The notes beneath the pieces are model-generated. The model saw nothing but the letters and a program-made list of their open reading frames with translations, did no database searches and was not told where the DNA came from. A stretch of DNA of 64,000 bases from Flavobacteriaceae bacterium (GTDB taxonomy: Bacteria; Bacteroidota; Bacteroidia; Flavobacteriales; Flavobacteriaceae). The stretch is taken from assembly GCA_026988355.1 (NCBI GenBank), contig JALSLK010000013.1, positions 49,684-113,683 of the forward strand. The letters are read 5' to 3'. Below, piece by piece: positions 41,859-51,659 of this stretch (the stretch's first letter is position 1; every line of letters begins with the position of its first letter). A program made the translations under genes and the position numbers.

Positions 41859-44381
41859 ATGATTTCATATTTAGATAAAATAACAGTTCCAGGTCTACAA
41901 AGCATTGATTTTTATAGACATTATAAAAAATTTGATACTTTTTATGCAATACGATCTACACCAGTAATTGCAAGAGATCAAGACGGAAAACCTGCAATGA
42001 GTTATAGTCTTTTTGCTAGAAATGCAGACATTGCTTATGCAAGTAGTGCGAATAAAGATTTAGTAGAAACACAATTAGGACAATTACTAGTAACCGTAGA
42101 TTTATCCTTATCGAAAGAGGAGCATAAAATTGCAACCGATTATTTAAGAACGATTCTTAATAAAAAATCACATCCATTTGTTAAAAAATACCATAAACGA
42201 TATAAAAGTAAAATTCCAACTACCAAAATTGAACCTAAAATTGCATATCCAAACTGGAAAAGTGGAACTGCAAAATTAAATATCTTAAAAGGACTTGGAG
42301 ATACATTTACAAAAAGTTATAGCGAAGAAGTAAAACCATCGTTAACCGCAAGTAATTCGGCAGCATTATATGCCACTTTTGGTGTAGAAGGTTCGCAACT
42401 TATGTTTGATGCTTTGTCTAAAGGGTTCTCTGACGAAGATGGAAATGTCGAAAAAACACCTTTACAAGCCATCGTACACTACGAATTGGTTGGTAATGCA
42501 TTTATTCCAAATATGGAAGCTAAAGTAAGTGGTCACTCTAGTGATATTTATGATTTTTTACAAGAACAAAAAAACACGTATAAAAAAGAAATAGAGCAAG
42601 GCACAAGAACAAGAACAAGAAAAAGAAAAATTTTGGGTATCACATATCACAGTTCTTCAAGTACAACTACTTATGATAAAAATATTGATATCGATAAAAC
42701 CGATATTAATTCTCTTGTAGAAAAGATGATAAAAAATAAAGTTGTTACTGTTGAAATTACCAATTTTTCAGGCTTGGCTCCAAACAGTGATGAAATGAAA
42801 GAAGCTAATGATGCCCTAGAGAAAATGCTAACGGAATTAATTTTTGGAACTATTGTAAAATCTTTTTTTGAAACTTCATTTATAGGTCGTTCTGAAAATG
42901 AATCCGAAGAAGGAGAAACTGCAAGTACAGGAGTGCAACCAAATTCTGATATGGGAATAACTGGTAGAGAAAAACACATTAAAAATCAAGATCATTATTA
43001 TTATTTCAAAAACGACGTTAAAAAAAGCGAAGTAAATAATATTTATTTTCATTTTAAGAAAAATGCGGTTATTGACATTTACAAAAATCCACAAGGTTCC
43101 ATAGCTGCACAATTAACAAAAAGCGAACGAGAAGCTGCCATAAGATACATCGATGTAAGTAGTCCTGAAGTACAAATGTTGGAAACACAAATTAAAGTAA
43201 ATGCAGATTTTGAAGCAGATAATATTCATTCTATAATTGTTAATGTTTCGTACAAACAAAAAGATTATAAATCTGGAATAGTACGTCAGAATGCAAAATC
43301 TTTCTTATTTGAGAATGGTACAGAAGTCTTTACTTTTAGAGCAAGTATGGCAAGAAACGAGAAAGGAGAACTCTTAGATTTCTACAAAGCAGAAGCAAAA
43401 ATTTCGTATAGAGGAACATCCATGTCTCCACCAGCAATTGTACTAGAAAATATAAGCGATAGAGTATTAAATGTTTCTTATGACAAATTAGGTTTTATTA
43501 CCACACAAGTCACCGCTGGAGATATAGATTGGTCTATGGTTAAAGAAGCAGTTGTAGATTTAGAATATATAGCAGAACCTAACAAACCAGACACCAAGAA
43601 AACAATTCGCTTAAGCCAAGAAAATGTTTCAGGAAATTGGAAATGCTTTATGTATGGACATAAAGACAAAAAATACCGCTATAAAGTAAAATATTTCTAT
43701 CAAGATGGTACCGAAAGTGAAACCGAATACAAAACAGATACAAGAGATGTATTATCTATTGATGATAATTTAATAGGTAGAGTAAAAGCATCCTTTGACT
43801 TATTAATAGATACCAATACCGTAACCTCCGCAAAAGTAGAAATTTTATATGTAGATGAATCCAACCAAATATCGGAAGAGTATTCCAAGTGGTTTACAGG
43901 TTCCGAAACTTGGGATTGGAGTATGCGACTTCGAGAAAGAGCAACTAATAAATTCAAATACCGCTATTTTGTACAATATACAGATGGTTTGGTAAAAACA
44001 TCTGCATGGAAAGATGCAGTAAGTGACGAAGATATTGCTCCAATAAGTTTAAAACGATACAAACAATCGCTTATGGTTGATGGTGGAATGGTAGATTGGA
44101 CACAGTGGAAAATGGTTTATGCACACGTTAAATACCAAGATACCGAAAATAATTACTTACAAGAAAAAAGTCTACGTTTAGACGAAAACAATAACATGCA
44201 AACTTTCGAAATTCTCTCTTTTAGTCCAGGAGGAACCGAATACGAATGCAGTTTAAAATATGCAGGTAATGGAAAAATTGTAGATGTAGCATCTAAAATA
44301 ATAAAAGGCGGTGTTCTTATTTTAGAAAATCCAAAAAATGAAAATACTGTAGATAGTCCAACAGTCCCAGAAAACAATTAA
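41859..44381 (+). CDS. Large beta-rich operon paralog 2
   Basis: The 840-residue protein has the shared N-terminal domain in a diverged form (about 1-240: IDFYRHYKKFDTFYAIRSTP, LTASNSAALYATFGVEGSQL, QAIVHYELVGNAFIPNMEAK). A helical section contains a basic run (TRTRTRKRKIL, about 250). The signature is IDIYKNPQGSIAAQL (about 408). At least four Ig-like beta units follow, each with V(Y)V.Y strand patterns and a W or Y near the end (e.g. KVEILYVDESNQ, KYRYFVQYTDG). No signal peptide or membrane helix is present. It lies 24 nt after paralog 1. A hairpin in the 89-nt gap follows it. Confidence 0.75.
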   Translation: MISYLDKITVPGLQSIDFYRHYKKFDTFYAIRSTPVIARDQDGKPAMSYSLFARNADIAYASSANKDLVETQLGQLLVTVDLSLSKEEHKIATDYLRTILNKKSHPFVKKYHKRYKSKIPTTKIEPKIAYPNWKSGTAKLNILKGLGDTFTKSYSEEVKPSLTASNSAALYATFGVEGSQLMFDALSKGFSDEDGNVEKTPLQAIVHYELVGNAFIPNMEAKVSGHSSDIYDFLQEQKNTYKKEIEQGTRTRTRKRKILGITYHSSSSTTTYDKNIDIDKTDINSLVEKMIKNKVVTVEITNFSGLAPNSDEMKEANDALEKMLTELIFGTIVKSFFETSFIGRSENESEEGETASTGVQPNSDMGITGREKHIKNQDHYYYFKNDVKKSEVNNIYFHFKKNAVIDIYKNPQGSIAAQLTKSEREAAIRYIDVSSPEVQMLETQIKVNADFEADNIHSIIVNVSYKQKDYKSGIVRQNAKSFLFENGTEVFTFRASMARNEKGELLDFYKAEAKISYRGTSMSPPAIVLENISDRVLNVSYDKLGFITTQVTAGDIDWSMVKEAVVDLEYIAEPNKPDTKKTIRLSQENVSGNWKCFMYGHKDKKYRYKVKYFYQDGTESETEYKTDTRDVLSIDDNLIGRVKASFDLLIDTNTVTSAKVEILYVDESNQISEEYSKWFTGSETWDWSMRLRERATNKFKYRYFVQYTDGLVKTSAWKDAVSDEDIAPISLKRYKQSLMVDGGMVDWTQWKMVYAHVKYQDTENNYLQEKSLRLDENNNMQTFEILSFSPGGTEYECSLKYAGNGKIVDVASKIIKGGVLILENPKNENTVDSPTVPENN

Positions 44382-44395
44382 TCCAAATTATAAAA

Positions 44396-44422
44396 CCCAG
44401 ATTATGCATTGCCTAATCTGGG
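44396..44422 (+). other. Perfect hairpin inside the operon
   Basis: CCCAGATTA (44396-44404) pairs with TAATCTGGG (44414-44422) around TGCATTGCC. No U-run follows, so full termination is unlikely. It lies in the only long internal gap (89 nt) of the operon and could be an mRNA processing or attenuation point separating the first four genes from the last six. Confidence 0.65.
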
Positions 44423-44470
44423 ATAAAATGGAGTTTTAATGCATTTATAAAAATTTAAATAAGAAACACA

Positions 44471-47110
44471 ATGCCACAAAATATAAAACCACCAAAAAAA
44501 ACAGCTATATACGCTGCGAGTAAATTAAAATTTAATGTAATGCCAGCCGTCATGATCAATTATAAGGCCATGATGATAACAACAGAGATAACACATACTT
44601 TAAATGAAGCTCCAATTTCGGATAAGATATATGCATATAATGGTAAAAATTATGGGCGACCAAAATTTGAATTATTATCCGATACCGATAGCAAAGGCGT
44701 TCCTGGACAAAAGGGTTTTCAATTTACCAAAGATAATAATGATGACTTGCACTTAAATATAATTGTAAAAGCATTTCATTCACAACAAAATGTAATTCCG
44801 TTAGATTACAGAACTGTTACCATAGAACTTCAATACGAAGGAACAAGTGGAGAAGTAAAATTACCATTAGAAATTATACAATCACGTCCAGTACAACAAG
44901 CAAATGTTTTAAAACACATATACGCACACGCCATTATTAAAAATGAAGATAAAGAAGCAATTTACGAAGCATTAGTTAATTTAGGAAAAACTTCAAAATT
45001 GGTGGTAAAAGCAGCAATTTGGTGGCAAAAACCAGCTCAAAAGCCAGTTGCAGCTAGACCTGTAAAACCAAAACCAGTACCTATAAAACCAAAACCAGCA
45101 TTTGTAGCAGATGTATGTACAAAATTTGATTATCGAAAATTAATCGTAAAAGGAAACCTCATCCTATCCAATTATAAAGGAAATTCTCCTTTTGGATTAG
45201 CAGGTTTGATGAGAGCAATGAAGACGCCTTTTATGAAATTTAGAACACCAAAAGATGCAATAAAAGCATTAAATACTATCAAATATCACAAATTAGATCG
45301 AAAATGTAGTGTTGGCAATCAGTTTACTTATTTTTTATCAGGTAATAATCCTCCAACAAGAAAAATGAATGGAGAAAATTGCAAATTTTTTACTTTATCT
45401 AGTATAAGTATTGAAAATCGTAGAAATAATTGGTGTATTGTTGATAAAAAATTAGTTCTATTTAATTTTGGCAAGAATAAAACAAATGCTAATAAAGCTT
45501 TACAAGTCATTAAAAAACATAGCTTTGATACAATATGTACTATTGGCGTAGCAAATATGGGTATGACCTATTTAAAACGTACAAAACCTGTTCGATTACA
45601 AACAATTAGAATGTTTAATCCGCAGTTAATGGCATCGATAGCAACACATATAAAACCAATATTATATACAAAACCTAAAACACCAACAGTTTCTAAACCA
45701 CAAAAAATAGAAATTAATAACGAAATCTATTTGTCTTACGAACGCAATGATGCAACTATTTTTCAAGGTTTTTTCGACGAATTAGAATCCAAAGAATACA
45801 AATGGCAACAAGAAACTAAAATAGATTTTCAGAATCCAAATACTAGTCATTCCTATTATTTTAGATTAACCAACGATCCAAATAAAGTATTTTTTTTACC
45901 ACAAGTATATCGCATTGGTGTAAATCCAGAAACAGGAGAACCAAAAATGTATATCAATCTATACGAACATGAAAATGAAAATGGCTCTAAAGAATATCGT
46001 ATAAATATGACCTTTCATGTAGAACCTTATTTTCATCCGAGAGCAAAAAAAGATTTAATGAATGATTTAAATAATATCTCTAATGGAAATATTAAATATG
46101 TAGATAATTTAGTGTTAGGAGGTTACCAAAATGTATCCTTTAAAGTCGAAGAGCGATTCTTAAGTGAAAAAGTATTATTCACACAAAAAATAACAGAAAC
46201 ACTAGGAGAAATAGAACCTTCAGGATTTACCATTACAGCAGATCATAATTTGGAATCTTTCGATGTATTTAAAAAAGAATTACTTACAAATGGTATCAAT
46301 ATCGGAAAAATATATTTTGACTTAGAACAAGAAACCCAAGATGGTGTTGTTGTAGAACGTAGTAAACCAATAAATGTAGAACTTAACTTTAAAAAATTAA
46401 AAAATATTCCAATTACTGTAGAGAGTTTACCAAACAGTAATAATGGAAATGGAGCAGTTCCATCTGGATTCTATTTAAACAACAAAACAAATATACCAGT
46501 AACCGTAGAAGGAGTAGAACTAACCTTACTATCTACAGATGGTAATTTTATTTACGATGTAGATAGTAGTTTAGATACAACAGGCATAGAATGGCCTTTA
46601 GAAATAAATGCAGTAAAAAAAGAAGGCATTTTTATTAATGAAAATGATATTGATGAACTTTCCGTAGAAAATATGGTTTGGAATAGTTTGGTTTGTGAAC
46701 CATATGGAATGCGAGCAAATATAAATCCAGAACAAATAATGGCTTCTGTAATCGATCATGCAACAGGAGATTCTCAAATGTGGAAATTGCATATTTCGTC
46801 ACCATTATATGAAAATTGGAACGATTGGTCGGAAGAAGAAAAAGAGCCTTATAACAAGATTAAAGGAGTCATTGTTGAAATAAAAAAAGACAATGGCGAA
46901 GTTACTTCTGTAAAATTGAATCGAGAAAATCCAAAACAAGTACTAGAAATGGCAAGTACGGTACAACAGATGCTTCAAAATACGAATCAAGAAAATAGAA
47001 AATACGAATATCGAATAACAAATATTACACTACAACCATCTGCACCAGGAGTTTGGAAAAATAGTGAAAATACAAGTATAGAACATCTATTAATTTATCC
47101 AGAAATATAA
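44471..47110 (+). CDS. Large operon protein with a different head and a duplicated FG-x-KAL-x-IK module
   Basis: The 879-residue protein lacks the head shared by the other five. It starts with a beta domain (1-180) and has a proline/lysine hinge (VKPKPVPIKPKP, about 200). Two copies of a ~75-residue module follow (213-385). The second reads WCIVDKKLVLFNFGKNKTNA, then NKALQVIKKHSFDTICTIG and MTYLK. The first is more diverged (CTKFDYRKLIVKG...AIKALNTIKYHKLDRKCSVG). I recall this module from proteins of other bacteria but cannot name it. The rest (about 420-879) is beta-rich. There is no signal peptide. It may be an adaptor for the paralogs. Confidence 0.72.
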   Translation: MPQNIKPPKKTAIYAASKLKFNVMPAVMINYKAMMITTEITHTLNEAPISDKIYAYNGKNYGRPKFELLSDTDSKGVPGQKGFQFTKDNNDDLHLNIIVKAFHSQQNVIPLDYRTVTIELQYEGTSGEVKLPLEIIQSRPVQQANVLKHIYAHAIIKNEDKEAIYEALVNLGKTSKLVVKAAIWWQKPAQKPVAARPVKPKPVPIKPKPAFVADVCTKFDYRKLIVKGNLILSNYKGNSPFGLAGLMRAMKTPFMKFRTPKDAIKALNTIKYHKLDRKCSVGNQFTYFLSGNNPPTRKMNGENCKFFTLSSISIENRRNNWCIVDKKLVLFNFGKNKTNANKALQVIKKHSFDTICTIGVANMGMTYLKRTKPVRLQTIRMFNPQLMASIATHIKPILYTKPKTPTVSKPQKIEINNEIYLSYERNDATIFQGFFDELESKEYKWQQETKIDFQNPNTSHSYYFRLTNDPNKVFFLPQVYRIGVNPETGEPKMYINLYEHENENGSKEYRINMTFHVEPYFHPRAKKDLMNDLNNISNGNIKYVDNLVLGGYQNVSFKVEERFLSEKVLFTQKITETLGEIEPSGFTITADHNLESFDVFKKELLTNGINIGKIYFDLEQETQDGVVVERSKPINVELNFKKLKNIPITVESLPNSNNGNGAVPSGFYLNNKTNIPVTVEGVELTLLSTDGNFIYDVDSSLDTTGIEWPLEINAVKKEGIFINENDIDELSVENMVWNSLVCEPYGMRANINPEQIMASVIDHATGDSQMWKLHISSPLYENWNDWSEEEKEPYNKIKGVIVEIKKDNGEVTSVKLNRENPKQVLEMASTVQQMLQNTNQENRKYEYRITNITLQPSAPGVWKNSENTSIEHLLIYPEI

Positions 47111-47120
47111 ACCTAAAATT

Positions 47121-49400
47121 ATGACAACCTTACCACAAATAGAAGTATTAGACGATATCATTGCATTTCCAGACGATGAAAATCCAAACCTATATTACTT
47201 AGCACGTACCACGCCACAAATTAGAATGGATGGCGAAACACCTGTTTTTAATGGTTTATTCTGGACAGATAAAGCAAATGGAACATCCGAAACCACAGCA
47301 GGATTAGCAGGAGGATATATCAATTTTGATATTAATCTAGCTATCTCTGAAGAAGAAAAAAAGAAAGTAGCTGCAAAATTAAAATCCATGAAAGTACAGC
47401 AGCAACGAAGAAGAGAAATTGTAAAATTAGAAAAAGAACGATTGAGCCTAATTGCAAGATCTAGAGGAGAAGATAGAATTCCAGATCACAATATTCCACC
47501 AGTGGGCGAATTAATCTTTGGTGCTTTAGAATATACAGACGGAACCGTTAGTTTATTAGAAGAAAAAGAAGGCTCTTTAATAGGATGGTCTTCCGCAGGA
47601 GGAGCAGCAAGTCTAATTGGCGATAATAATGCAGCATTTGCCTTACGTTTAAGTGCAGATGGAGCAGCAATTTGGTACAAAGCACTACAGCAAGGAGATA
47701 AAGCAATTAGTACACGATACGATTTAAAATTTAGATTACGACTACCAAGTTTAGAAATTAGAGCTTGGGCAGGATCGCACCAAAAATCAGAAATAGAAAG
47801 AAAAGTAGATCGTGTATGGAAAAATGTAGACGAAGGATGTTCCGATTCTGACGTAGAACGTATTGATGTATCTAGTGTTGTAGAAAGTCTTACTGAAGAA
47901 GGACTCGTAAACATCGAAATAAAAAAAGGGTCTACCGAAATATCCGATGAACATGTAAGCCAATTGCGAACCATGGCTATAAAACTCATTGAAGACAAAG
48001 TAAAGGAAATTATCAAATCTAGAATTCATGGAATGACCGAAGAAGAGCGTAAAACTTCCATGATCGGAATAATGAAAGAAGAAATAAGTTCTTTCGTAGA
48101 ATTGCGATTTACACAACGTGATGTTGTAGAATGGAAAATGGCTCCACAAGCAACTATTATAGATTTTCTAGAAGATGTATCCGAAGAAAATAAAAAGAAC
48201 ATTACCAAACTAGTAGATTTAGCAGATGATATTGTTGGAACTGTAGAAATTCCTGTACAAGTAAATGCACCATGGGAAGAAGCACCATTTGTAACTACAG
48301 TTAAAGTTACAGCCGAGTATCCTTCCGCAGAAAAAAGCAAATCTTGGCTATTTGATAAAACAAAAAATAAAGAAAAATGGTTTTTTAGAAGACCCAAAAA
48401 TGACGATGCTATTGTACAATATACTTCCGAAGTATACTTTAAAGGTGTTTCTGAACCTCTAACACTTCCAACGAAAAAAACAAACGGTTTAATAAACATC
48501 GAAATTGGTAAAGTTGGATTAATGGTTGCCAATTTTAGACCTCATGCAACATTAAGCTCCTTATCTGGAGATAACAAAGTACTTAATATACAAGTAGATA
48601 TAAACTATAAAGAAGAAGGACGAGCAGATCATTTTAGCACCTCCTTAATTTTTAAACCAGAAGATTTAGAAGGTAAAATAATGGAGAGAGCGCTATATAA
48701 AAATATAGATGCACCAATAGAATATACAGTAAAATATTTTAGCAAAAATGGTAAAGTAATTGAAATGCCGATGCAAAAATATTATTTTACAGAAAACCAA
48801 GCAGCAGATATATTTACACCAAATCCGTTTGAAGATACGCTAAAATTAGATGTAGAATTAGGGATGTCTCCAGATCAAAGTCTCAAAAAAATTATCGTAG
48901 AATTTCAATATAAAGACGAAGATAATAAATTTACAAGCGAAGACAAAGTTGTCCTGTCTGCCGAAGACGATTGGGAACCTGTAACTGCAAAACTAGTACA
49001 ACTCAATAAAGACATGCAAGATTTTAAATATCGCTACAAACTAATTGGAGATAATTTATTTTCTAAAAGTGGTTGGGTTGACAGCTCAGGAGACCAAACG
49101 TTAATCTTACCAATACTACAAGTTGCTATTGATGTAAGTCGATTAAAAATTGGCGAAAAATATGCCAATGCATTAATCGAAATGAAATACGAACATGACA
49201 AACGAAAAATAAATCATCAATTTTTTCTAAATAAAGAGAATGCAACTAAACCATTAAACTGGTTTATTCCAAGAACAAATGAAACCGAAAATACCTATAC
49301 GTATTCCATGACACTTTATCCAGAACAAGGCGATCAAATCGAAGTGCAAAATCAAGAAGGAAAAGGAAAATTCTTAATCATTAAAGATGTAAAATCCTAA
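47121..49400 (+). CDS. Large beta-rich operon paralog 3
   Basis: The 759-residue protein has the shared head (about 1-220: IIAFPDDENPNLYYLARTTP, FGALEYTDGTVSLL, GDNNAAFALRLSADGAAIWY, STRYDLKFRLRLPSLEIRAW). A helical block follows (230-330: VESLTEEGLVNIEI, QLRTMAIKLIEDKVKEIIKS). The signature FRPHATLSSLS and then beta units follow (NIQVDINYKEEGRADHFS, KIIVEFQYKDED, DFKYRYKLIGDNLFSKSGWV). There is no signal peptide. The start follows TAAAATTATG, an A-rich leader seen at two other junctions of this operon. Confidence 0.76.
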   Translation: MTTLPQIEVLDDIIAFPDDENPNLYYLARTTPQIRMDGETPVFNGLFWTDKANGTSETTAGLAGGYINFDINLAISEEEKKKVAAKLKSMKVQQQRRREIVKLEKERLSLIARSRGEDRIPDHNIPPVGELIFGALEYTDGTVSLLEEKEGSLIGWSSAGGAASLIGDNNAAFALRLSADGAAIWYKALQQGDKAISTRYDLKFRLRLPSLEIRAWAGSHQKSEIERKVDRVWKNVDEGCSDSDVERIDVSSVVESLTEEGLVNIEIKKGSTEISDEHVSQLRTMAIKLIEDKVKEIIKSRIHGMTEEERKTSMIGIMKEEISSFVELRFTQRDVVEWKMAPQATIIDFLEDVSEENKKNITKLVDLADDIVGTVEIPVQVNAPWEEAPFVTTVKVTAEYPSAEKSKSWLFDKTKNKEKWFFRRPKNDDAIVQYTSEVYFKGVSEPLTLPTKKTNGLINIEIGKVGLMVANFRPHATLSSLSGDNKVLNIQVDINYKEEGRADHFSTSLIFKPEDLEGKIMERALYKNIDAPIEYTVKYFSKNGKVIEMPMQKYYFTENQAADIFTPNPFEDTLKLDVELGMSPDQSLKKIIVEFQYKDEDNKFTSEDKVVLSAEDDWEPVTAKLVQLNKDMQDFKYRYKLIGDNLFSKSGWVDSSGDQTLILPILQVAIDVSRLKIGEKYANALIEMKYEHDKRKINHQFFLNKENATKPLNWFIPRTNETENTYTYSMTLYPEQGDQIEVQNQEGKGKFLIIKDVKS

Positions 49401-49404
49401 AATT

Positions 49405-51657
49405 ATGCTTAGCTATCAACCACCATTTTTAGATGTAGGAAACCTAACAATATTCAAAGACGATACCGATCCAGAAGTATTTTATTATGCCAATATACAA
49501 CCTTCTATTGTAAAAAAAGCCGAAGGTCCTGCAATTTCTGCATATACTATTTTACCAGAAAGTAGTACAGACGAAGATATAAATCAAGTAATGGACACAA
49601 GCCTTTCTTTAGAGGTATCCTTAAAAGTTTCTGATAAAATCTTAGAAAAAGCAAAATTGGAAATTAAAGAAAAATGGGGAATTAAAGCAAAACAGCTAAA
49701 TCCAATAACCGTTACCGATGGAAAAGTATATCTGATAATTGCATCGGCAGGAGAAGAACCAAATCCAAACGATTGGTATATAAGTTCTGGAATTTCGCCA
49801 TCTATATTTGGAGATAATCGTGCAGCCTTAGTCGTAAAAACAAGTGGCGAAGAAGCCAAACGCTTGGTTGCTGCTTTAAACGAAGATGTTATTGCTGGAC
49901 ATGTATACTACGAATTAAATATGCTTGGAATTGCACCAACTTTTAAAGCTAGGATGCGTATAAAATGGGATCGCATTTATAAGCATTTTGAAGATCTGAA
50001 AGTAAAAAATCTAGTCTTTTTTAGAGAAGAAATAAGCAATACTTTAGACGATTTAAAAGAAACCAGTTTGGTAGAAATGGAAATCGAAGAACTCGATCCT
50101 GATGTTAGTGAGTACGCTTCAAAAGCATTGCTTAACGAATTAAAAACCGAAGCGATAAAACGGCTTTTTAAACCAGCAGTTCCGCCATTAAGTGCAAGTA
50201 AAAAAATTGAAAATAGAATTGCAAATGCCGTAAGTATGATACATGCATCTGTGATTCCAGGATCACACTATATTTTAAGAAATAATAAAGAAGTACAAAC
50301 CAACGAACTTATTGTAGATTTAAGAGAACGAAAAGTAAAAAAATATCCTTTTTATCCACAAGCACTACTTTCTAGCATGATTCAGAATGTTGGTGGTTTA
50401 CAAAACCACCTCAAATGGATTAAATTAGACGATATGCCATTTAGAGTAGAAACTGTTACGGTAGATTTAGCAGCAGATACTTTTAAAATAAGTAATATAA
50501 AAACAATCAAAATAGATTGTGAAGTTTGGGATGAAACTAATGAAAAAAAAGAAAATAACCACACTTTTGTATTTAATAAAGAAGATGTTTTAAAAGGTAC
50601 TTTTAACTACACCAGACAACATAAAAACACTTATAATTACAAATATAAGGCGATAATTTATCTAAATAATGAAGGTACAGGATTACCGTCTACAATGGAA
50701 GTAGATTGGCAAAACACAACTTCTGAATTTATTTATTTTAATCCAACGACATATTTTGAAAATGTAAAATTACAAATTGGAATTGACGATACTTCTATAT
50801 TTACACATACACATTTAATAGAAACAACCATAACGGTTAGTGAAAAAGAAACCGAAAAAAAACTATTGACACAAACGTTTTTATTAAAAGACGATGAAAA
50901 AAAGAAACAACAACAACTGTTTTCTTTGATTTATAGCAAACTACATCCTGTAAAAATAGATTTACAAGTCATTTATTACATTGCTGGAGAAAAAGAGTTT
51001 GTAGTAGACTATCCAAATCACGACGATTTTAATTTCTTTATTCCAAATCCATTTGAAAATAAATGGTCGATAGAATTAATGAGTAAGGTCGATTGGAAAA
51101 AAAATACTAAAATAATTACCGAAATACGTATTTGGGATTTCACAAGAAAAGTATGGTTAAACGAAAAATTTAATTTTACAAAAGATAAAGCGACCCATAC
51201 ATTACCTATTGTAACCAGTTTAGATACTCCAAAAGAAGTGTTGGAGTACAAAAATACACTCATTACAAACGAAGGAACTATTATTAGAGGTGCTTGGAAA
51301 AATCACAAAGGTCCAATCTTAATGATTAAAGACAATGTTGTGCCTGAACGTTTAATAAAAGCCAAATTAATAGAAGCTCCAGATTTTGAAGCATACGAAA
51401 TCAAAGAAATAAGCATCCATATTAAATATAAAGATAGTAAAAATAACATTGCAATAAATTCTGATGACAGTGGAAAACTTCGTTTTTTAAAAGTAGGAGA
51501 AACCTTGCGATTTACACATAAAATTGTCGATGCCTCGCAAGATATATTTACCTATAGAATTAAAGCAAAAAGTAAAAGTGGAGATCGTTATAAATCCGAT
51601 TGGATTAAAACAAATAACGATTTCTTAGAAATAATAATCCCAGAAAATATTTGGTAG
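49405..51657 (+). CDS. Large beta-rich operon paralog 4
   Basis: The 750-residue protein has the shared head (1-200: LTIFKDDTDPEVFYYANIQPSI, ITVTDGKVYLIIASAG, GDNRAALVVKTSGEEAKRLV, HVYYELNMLGIAPTFKARM). The helical block (205-260) ends in AIKRLFKPAVPP, which matches VMRELFRPMVNT in paralog 5. The signature is VDLRERKVKKYPFYPQALLS (about 303-322). Beta units follow to the end (KTIKIDCEVWDE, EISIHIKYKDSKNN). There is no signal peptide or membrane helix. It is four nt after paralog 3 and two nt before paralog 5. Confidence 0.77.
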   Translation: MLSYQPPFLDVGNLTIFKDDTDPEVFYYANIQPSIVKKAEGPAISAYTILPESSTDEDINQVMDTSLSLEVSLKVSDKILEKAKLEIKEKWGIKAKQLNPITVTDGKVYLIIASAGEEPNPNDWYISSGISPSIFGDNRAALVVKTSGEEAKRLVAALNEDVIAGHVYYELNMLGIAPTFKARMRIKWDRIYKHFEDLKVKNLVFFREEISNTLDDLKETSLVEMEIEELDPDVSEYASKALLNELKTEAIKRLFKPAVPPLSASKKIENRIANAVSMIHASVIPGSHYILRNNKEVQTNELIVDLRERKVKKYPFYPQALLSSMIQNVGGLQNHLKWIKLDDMPFRVETVTVDLAADTFKISNIKTIKIDCEVWDETNEKKENNHTFVFNKEDVLKGTFNYTRQHKNTYNYKYKAIIYLNNEGTGLPSTMEVDWQNTTSEFIYFNPTTYFENVKLQIGIDDTSIFTHTHLIETTITVSEKETEKKLLTQTFLLKDDEKKKQQQLFSLIYSKLHPVKIDLQVIYYIAGEKEFVVDYPNHDDFNFFIPNPFENKWSIELMSKVDWKKNTKIITEIRIWDFTRKVWLNEKFNFTKDKATHTLPIVTSLDTPKEVLEYKNTLITNEGTIIRGAWKNHKGPILMIKDNVVPERLIKAKLIEAPDFEAYEIKEISIHIKYKDSKNNIAINSDDSGKLRFLKVGETLRFTHKIVDASQDIFTYRIKAKSKSGDRYKSDWIKTNNDFLEIIIPENIW

Positions 51658-51659
51658 TT

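Noticed and set aside
47486..48016. Long open frame on the minus strand inside paralog 3
   Set aside because: It lies wholly inside a well-supported coding gene on the other strand and has no start context or recognisable motif; it is an antisense shadow.
51651..51659. TTG start for paralog 5
   Set aside because: It overlaps the previous stop; the ATG at 51660 gives the same spacing style as the other junctions.
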